Below are positions 7,273 to 10,009 of a DNA stretch of 10,009 bases, piece after piece. The translations under genes were made by a program, and so were the position numbers. Origin of the DNA: an uncultured Brevundimonas sp. Its GTDB lineage: Bacteria; Pseudomonadota; Alphaproteobacteria; Caulobacterales; Caulobacteraceae. Positions within the stretch are counted from its first letter, which is position 1, and each line of letters starts with the position of its first letter. The DNA lies in contig CAMLNY010000015.1 in NCBI GenBank assembly GCA_946481405.1, positions 1-10,009 on the forward strand, written 5' to 3'. Under the pieces are notes generated by a model. It ran no database searches. It was not told the DNA's origin and was given only the letters and a program-made list of their open reading frames with translations.

Positions 7273-8718
7273 TCACAGACCCGTAATTCTGCGGACCCGG
7301 CTGTCCGGCCGCTGGCTCTCCAGAGCCGCCGCCCCGATCGCCGCCGCGATGGTCGCCACGGCCAGCAGGGCCCCGCCCTCGCGGGCATGATCCTTGGCGT
7401 AACGGCCCGCGTCGTCGGCATAGCGGCGCGCCTCCCGCCCGGCCCCGTCGGCGAAGCGCCGGGCCTCACGCGCGTATTTGCGGCGCTGCTTCTGCGACAC
7501 CGCCCGCTGGCCGCGCTTCAGCAGCTTCTGCGCCTGATGCCGGGCGTCGTCGCCGAAATCGCCGGCGCAGTCGCCAAGCTCCCCGGCCCGCTCGGTCAGG
7601 CCGCGCGAGATGTCCTCGAACCGGTGACGCAGGGCCTCCGCATCGATCCAGCCGCGCGGGTCCAGCCGCTCGCGGATCGCCTCATAGCGGCGCGGTCCGG
7701 TGCGCTGGGTCAGCAGCACGGTCACCAGGGCGGCCGTCGCCACCAGCGCCAGCGATCCGGCGGCGACGCCGGGGTGCTTGCGAACTTCGGCCAGGGCGCT
7801 GAACTGTCGGACCATGGGATAGTGAACCTCTTCATTCAGGCCGTCCTCGGTCGGGTCGTACAGCCCATCGTCGTACGGCTCATAGGCGGAACCCCTGTCC
7901 CGCATCGCAACAGGAGCGAACCGCGCGAAAATCGGTTCCGCCAGGCCCGGCAGCAGATTGTAGAAAGACGAGATGACGCGCCCTCCGCCGCCAACGGTGA
8001 TCTCCCTCACCGAATGGGTCGCGCACCACAGCACGGTGTCGGCCACCACATGGGTCGCATAGACCGGCTGCGGGTTCTGCACCGCGTGTCCGGTCAGGTT
8101 GCGCGCATGCTTGGGATAGGGCGTATCCACCGCCGCCGGCTTGACCAGGCTGACGGCCACCGGCGCGTCCTCGCGCATCAGCTCCATGCGGAAGGCATTG
8201 GTGAACCCCTTCACCGCGTGTTTGGACGCGGAATAGACCCCCTGCACCGGCACCGGCACGTCGCCCAGCACCGAGCCGACGTTGACGATCGTCCCGCCGT
8301 CCGGCCGCGCCCTCAGATGCTCGGCGGCCACAAGCGACCCGTTCACCACGCCCCAGTAGTTGGTCTCGAACAGACGGTGCTGGTCCTCCAGCGTCGTCTC
8401 GCGGATCGGGCCGTAGATGGACGTCCCGGCGTTGTTCACCCATGTGTCGAACCCGCCGAACAACCGCCGGCACTTGTCCGCCGCCTCGGCCAAAGCGTCG
8501 AAGTCGGCGACGTCGGCCACCGCATAGGCGACACGCGCCCCCTCCTGCTGCAGTTCTTCAACGAGCGCCCTCAGGTCGCTCTCGCCCCGCGCGATCAGGA
8601 AGACGCAGGCTCCGGCCCGCGCCGCGCGCCGTGCGGTGGCCAGTCCGATGCCGGAGGTGGCGCCGGTGATCACGATGGACTGCTGGTCGATCGGCTTCAG
8701 GTTCGGCTTGGCGGGCAT
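7273..8718 (-). CDS. Short-chain dehydrogenase/reductase with membrane-anchored repeat tail
   Basis: This is a 481-residue protein with a classical SDR domain at about 10-255. It shows the nucleotide-binding TGATSGIG (18-25), NNAG (95-98), Asn120, Ser149 and YSASK with Tyr162 and Lys166, so the catalytic tetrad is complete. After a Pro/Asp/Tyr-rich stretch comes a membrane segment (about 317-336). A long, charged, Arg/Ala-rich helical region follows, with 11-residue repeats (417-427, 428-438 and a weaker third copy). A second hydrophobic segment lies at about 448-466, with a short basic end. SDRs with one C-terminal membrane segment are common in bacteria, but the repeat tail is extra. The end loosely resembles the membrane tail of YqjD/ElaB-type proteins. 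The substrate is unknown. ATG 8718 has only a weak ribosome site. The serBA fusion begins 50 bases after its stop, so co-transcription is possible. Confidence 0.88.
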   Translation of the reverse strand: MPAKPNLKPIDQQSIVITGATSGIGLATARRAARAGACVFLIARGESDLRALVEELQQEGARVAYAVADVADFDALAEAADKCRRLFGGFDTWVNNAGTSIYGPIRETTLEDQHRLFETNYWGVVNGSLVAAEHLRARPDGGTIVNVGSVLGDVPVPVQGVYSASKHAVKGFTNAFRMELMREDAPVAVSLVKPAAVDTPYPKHARNLTGHAVQNPQPVYATHVVADTVLWCATHSVREITVGGGGRVISSFYNLLPGLAEPIFARFAPVAMRDRGSAYEPYDDGLYDPTEDGLNEEVHYPMVRQFSALAEVRKHPGVAAGSLALVATAALVTVLLTQRTGPRRYEAIRERLDPRGWIDAEALRHRFEDISRGLTERAGELGDCAGDFGDDARHQAQKLLKRGQRAVSQKQRRKYAREARRFADGAGREARRYADDAGRYAKDHAREGGALLAVATIAAAIGAAALESQRPDSRVRRITGL

Positions 8719-8822
8719 GGACTTACGCTTTCGTCGGTCTCGGCATCAGGAACGGGCGGGCCGTGCGCCCGGTTGCGAGAGATAGCATGCGGCGACGCTT
8801 CCGCGACCCGCCACGGACGCCC

Positions 8823-8850
8823 TTACAATGTCGCAGGGGCTCACTATCTT
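8823..8850 (+). promoter_or_regulatory. Possible sigma-70-type promoter of hslO
   Basis: TTACAA (8823-8828) and TATCTT (8845-8850) are spaced 16 bases apart, and the second box lies 37 bases before the GTG start of hslO. Each box matches the general consensus at four or more of six positions. This is a weak call from sequence alone. No heat-shock sigma-32 promoter is evident. Confidence 0.27.
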
Positions 8851-8875
8851 GCATCGTTCTCCCGTATTCGCCCGC

Positions 8876-8880
8876 AAGGA
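8876..8880 (+). promoter_or_regulatory. Ribosome binding site of hslO
   Basis: AAGGA lies seven bases before GTG 8888, an ideal spacing. The ATG at 8828 has no such site. This decides the start. Confidence 0.65.
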
Positions 8881-8887
8881 CCTCGCC

Positions 8888-9811
8888 GTGACCGATCACG
8901 CGCCCCCCGCCGTTCCGACCGACAACCTCGCCGCCGCCTTCCAGATCGAGGGCTGGCCCGTGCGCGGCCGTCTGGTCCGTCTGGGCGACGCCATTGACAC
9001 CATCCTGTCCGCCCACGCCTATCCGGAGCCGGTCGCCGCGCTCTTGGGCGAGGCCTGCGCGCTCGCCGCCCTCGTCGGCTCGGCCCTGAAATTCGAAGGC
9101 CGCCTGATCGTTCAGGCCCAGGGCGACGGTCCCGTCCGCTACGTCGTCGCCGACTACGACACCGACGGCCACCTGCGCGGCTACTGCCGCTTCGACGAGG
9201 ACGAGGTCGCGGCCGTCTCCAGCGGCTTCGCTCGCCCTGGTGCAAAGACCCTGCTGGGCCAGGGCGTCTTCGTCATGACCCTTGACCGCGGCCCGGACTT
9301 CGAGCGCACGCAAGGCATCACCCCCATCGAGGGCGAGAGCCTGTCGCTGGCGGCCGAGCACTATTTCGTCCAGTCCGAGCAGATCCCGACCAAGGTCCGC
9401 CTCGCCGTCGGCTCCGTCACCAATGAAGGCGGCACGACCTGGCGCGCGGGTGGCGCCCTGATCCAGCTGATCGCCGGCGACGACGCCCGCGGCTCGACCG
9501 AAGAGGTCTGGGACCGCTCTCGCGCCCTGTTCCAGACGCTGGGCGACGACGAACTGATCGACCCGACGGTGTCGCCTGAAACCCTGCTCTATCGCCTGTT
9601 CCATGAGGATGGCGTCAGGCTGGAGGACGCACGCGCGCTCAAGGCCCAGTGCCGCTGCTCCGCCGACCGCATCGGCACGGTCCTAGCCTCCTTCGGGCCG
9701 GAGGAACGCGCCGACATGATCGAGCCCGACGGCAAGATCCACGTCACCTGCGAATACTGCGCCCAGGTCTACAAGCTGGACCCGGAGGCGGTGGCGGCGG
9801 AGGCGAGCTAG
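8888..9811 (+). CDS. hslO: Hsp33 redox-regulated molecular chaperone
   Basis: Hsp33 is a cytoplasmic holdase chaperone switched on by oxidation plus heat; this copy has 307 residues. The N-terminal domain begins with FQIEGWPVRGRLVRLGDAI (about 18-36), typical of the family. It also contains the conserved Gly-rich core (for example LLGQGVF, 122-128). The C-terminal redox switch is complete: Cys255-x-Cys257 and Cys288-x-x-Cys291. The 31-residue step between the pairs equals that in E. coli Hsp33 (C234 to C265). These cysteines bind zinc when reduced and form disulfides on activation. I chose GTG 8888 because of the AAGGA seven bases before it and because residues upstream of it look unlike the family. 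An ATG at 8828 would add 20 residues. The gene diverges from the SDR gene and is followed by an inverted repeat. Confidence 0.95.
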   Translation: MTDHAPPAVPTDNLAAAFQIEGWPVRGRLVRLGDAIDTILSAHAYPEPVAALLGEACALAALVGSALKFEGRLIVQAQGDGPVRYVVADYDTDGHLRGYCRFDEDEVAAVSSGFARPGAKTLLGQGVFVMTLDRGPDFERTQGITPIEGESLSLAAEHYFVQSEQIPTKVRLAVGSVTNEGGTTWRAGGALIQLIAGDDARGSTEEVWDRSRALFQTLGDDELIDPTVSPETLLYRLFHEDGVRLEDARALKAQCRCSADRIGTVLASFGPEERADMIEPDGKIHVTCEYCAQVYKLDPEAVAAEAS

Positions 9812-9820
9812 CGTTCTTCC

Positions 9821-9949
9821 TCTCCCTCCCCTTGATGGGGAGGGTCGCTCGCCTTGGCGATCAGCGTGGGGTGCGAAAAGAGAGTTCACACGAACGAACC
9901 CCACCCGACCTAGCTTCGCTCGGCCACCCTCCCCACGAGGGGAGGGAGA
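9821..9949. repeat. Nested inverted repeat between converging genes
   Basis: This is an imperfect palindrome about 130 bases long. The outer 12 bases of the left arm (9821-9832) match the reverse complement of the right end (9938-9949). The block GGGGAGGGT (9837-9845) matches ACCCTCCCC (9926-9934). An inner block GTGGGGT (9866-9872) matches ACCCCAC (9898-9904). Each outer arm is also a small hairpin by itself: CCCTCCCC/GGGGAGGG at 9824-9844 and at 9927-9946. It fills the gap between hslO and the partial gene on the other strand. It looks like a dispersed intergenic repeat and may also end transcription from both sides, although no U-run is present. Confidence 0.7.
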
Positions 9950-9957
9950 AGACAACC

Positions 9958-10009
9958 TCAATACGCCAGCGCGATTCCGTCCTTGCGCATCTCGGTCGCC
10001 GCCCCGTAG
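9958..10009 (-). CDS. C-terminal end of an unidentified protein, possibly gamma-glutamyltransferase (partial)
   Basis: Only the last 16 codons and the TGA stop of a minus-strand gene lie in the window: YGAATEMRKDGIALAY. The pattern Y-G-A-x-x-x-R-K-D-G-x-A-x-x-Y resembles the C-terminal end of bacterial gamma-glutamyltransferases, which cleave glutathione in the periplasm. That reading is from memory of a very short stretch and is tentative. The presence of a gene end is supported by the converging layout, with the inverted repeat just downstream of its stop. Confidence 0.4.
   Translation of the reverse strand, partial: YGAATEMRKDGIALAY

Noticed and set aside
8723..9604. 294-codon minus-strand open frame opposite hslO
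   Set aside because: hslO is unambiguous on the plus strand (CxC and CxxC motifs). The opposite frame is open only because of GC-rich codon bias.
9683..9961. Minus-strand open frame starting MRLSSPSPRGEGG
   Set aside because: It is made from the intergenic inverted repeat and the antisense of the hslO 3' end. The Ser/Pro/Arg/Gly-rich product is a typical spurious translation of such repeats.
1..10009. CRISPR arrays, tRNAs, rRNAs, insertion sequences, toxin-antitoxin or phage-defence genes
   Set aside because: No regularly spaced direct repeats, cloverleaf-like stretches, transposase motifs or defence domains were seen. Every sizeable frame is accounted for by the listed genes or their shadows.

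Overview
The window looks like an ordinary chromosomal stretch from a GC-rich alphaproteobacterium. My best guess is Caulobacterales (Caulobacter/Brevundimonas type). This rests on the very high GC content, the strong GC bias at third codon positions, the S21-like tail at the left edge, and the scarcity of GANTC sites (about ten seen by eye). The lineage is an inference, because no rRNA gene is present to fix it.

Layout from left to right: the last codons of a plus-strand gene that looks like ribosomal protein S21 (rpsU), followed by a UUCG-loop terminator. Six minus-strand genes then follow, transcribed right to left. In transcription order they are: a membrane-anchored short-chain dehydrogenase (8718-7273); a 630-residue fusion of phosphoserine phosphatase and 3-phosphoglycerate dehydrogenase (7222-5330); a GDSL esterase autotransporter (5239-3434) with its own terminator; a small M23/LytM peptidase (3218-2598); and an ABC exporter pair of NatA-type ATPase (2515-1550) and NatB-type permease (1553-168), whose start and stop overlap by four bases. 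Plus-strand hslO (Hsp33) diverges from the dehydrogenase. It converges on the last 16 codons of a minus-strand gene that may be a gamma-glutamyltransferase. A nested inverted repeat lies between those two. No gene-free stretch exceeds 300 bases.

Most of these genes are housekeeping or envelope functions with no obvious shared pathway. The GDSL autotransporter, the M23 peptidase and the ABC exporter all act at the envelope, but each has its own start signals, and the terminator after the GDSL gene separates it from the M23 gene. The most notable item is the serine-biosynthesis fusion: one polypeptide carries the first and third enzymes of the phosphorylated serine pathway, with the active-site residues of both and the serine-binding residues of the C-terminal ACT domain intact. 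The second step (SerC) is not in the window. The second most notable is the dehydrogenase tail, which adds two membrane segments flanking 11-residue repeats. I found no CRISPR array, tRNA, rRNA, insertion sequence, phage gene or defence system.
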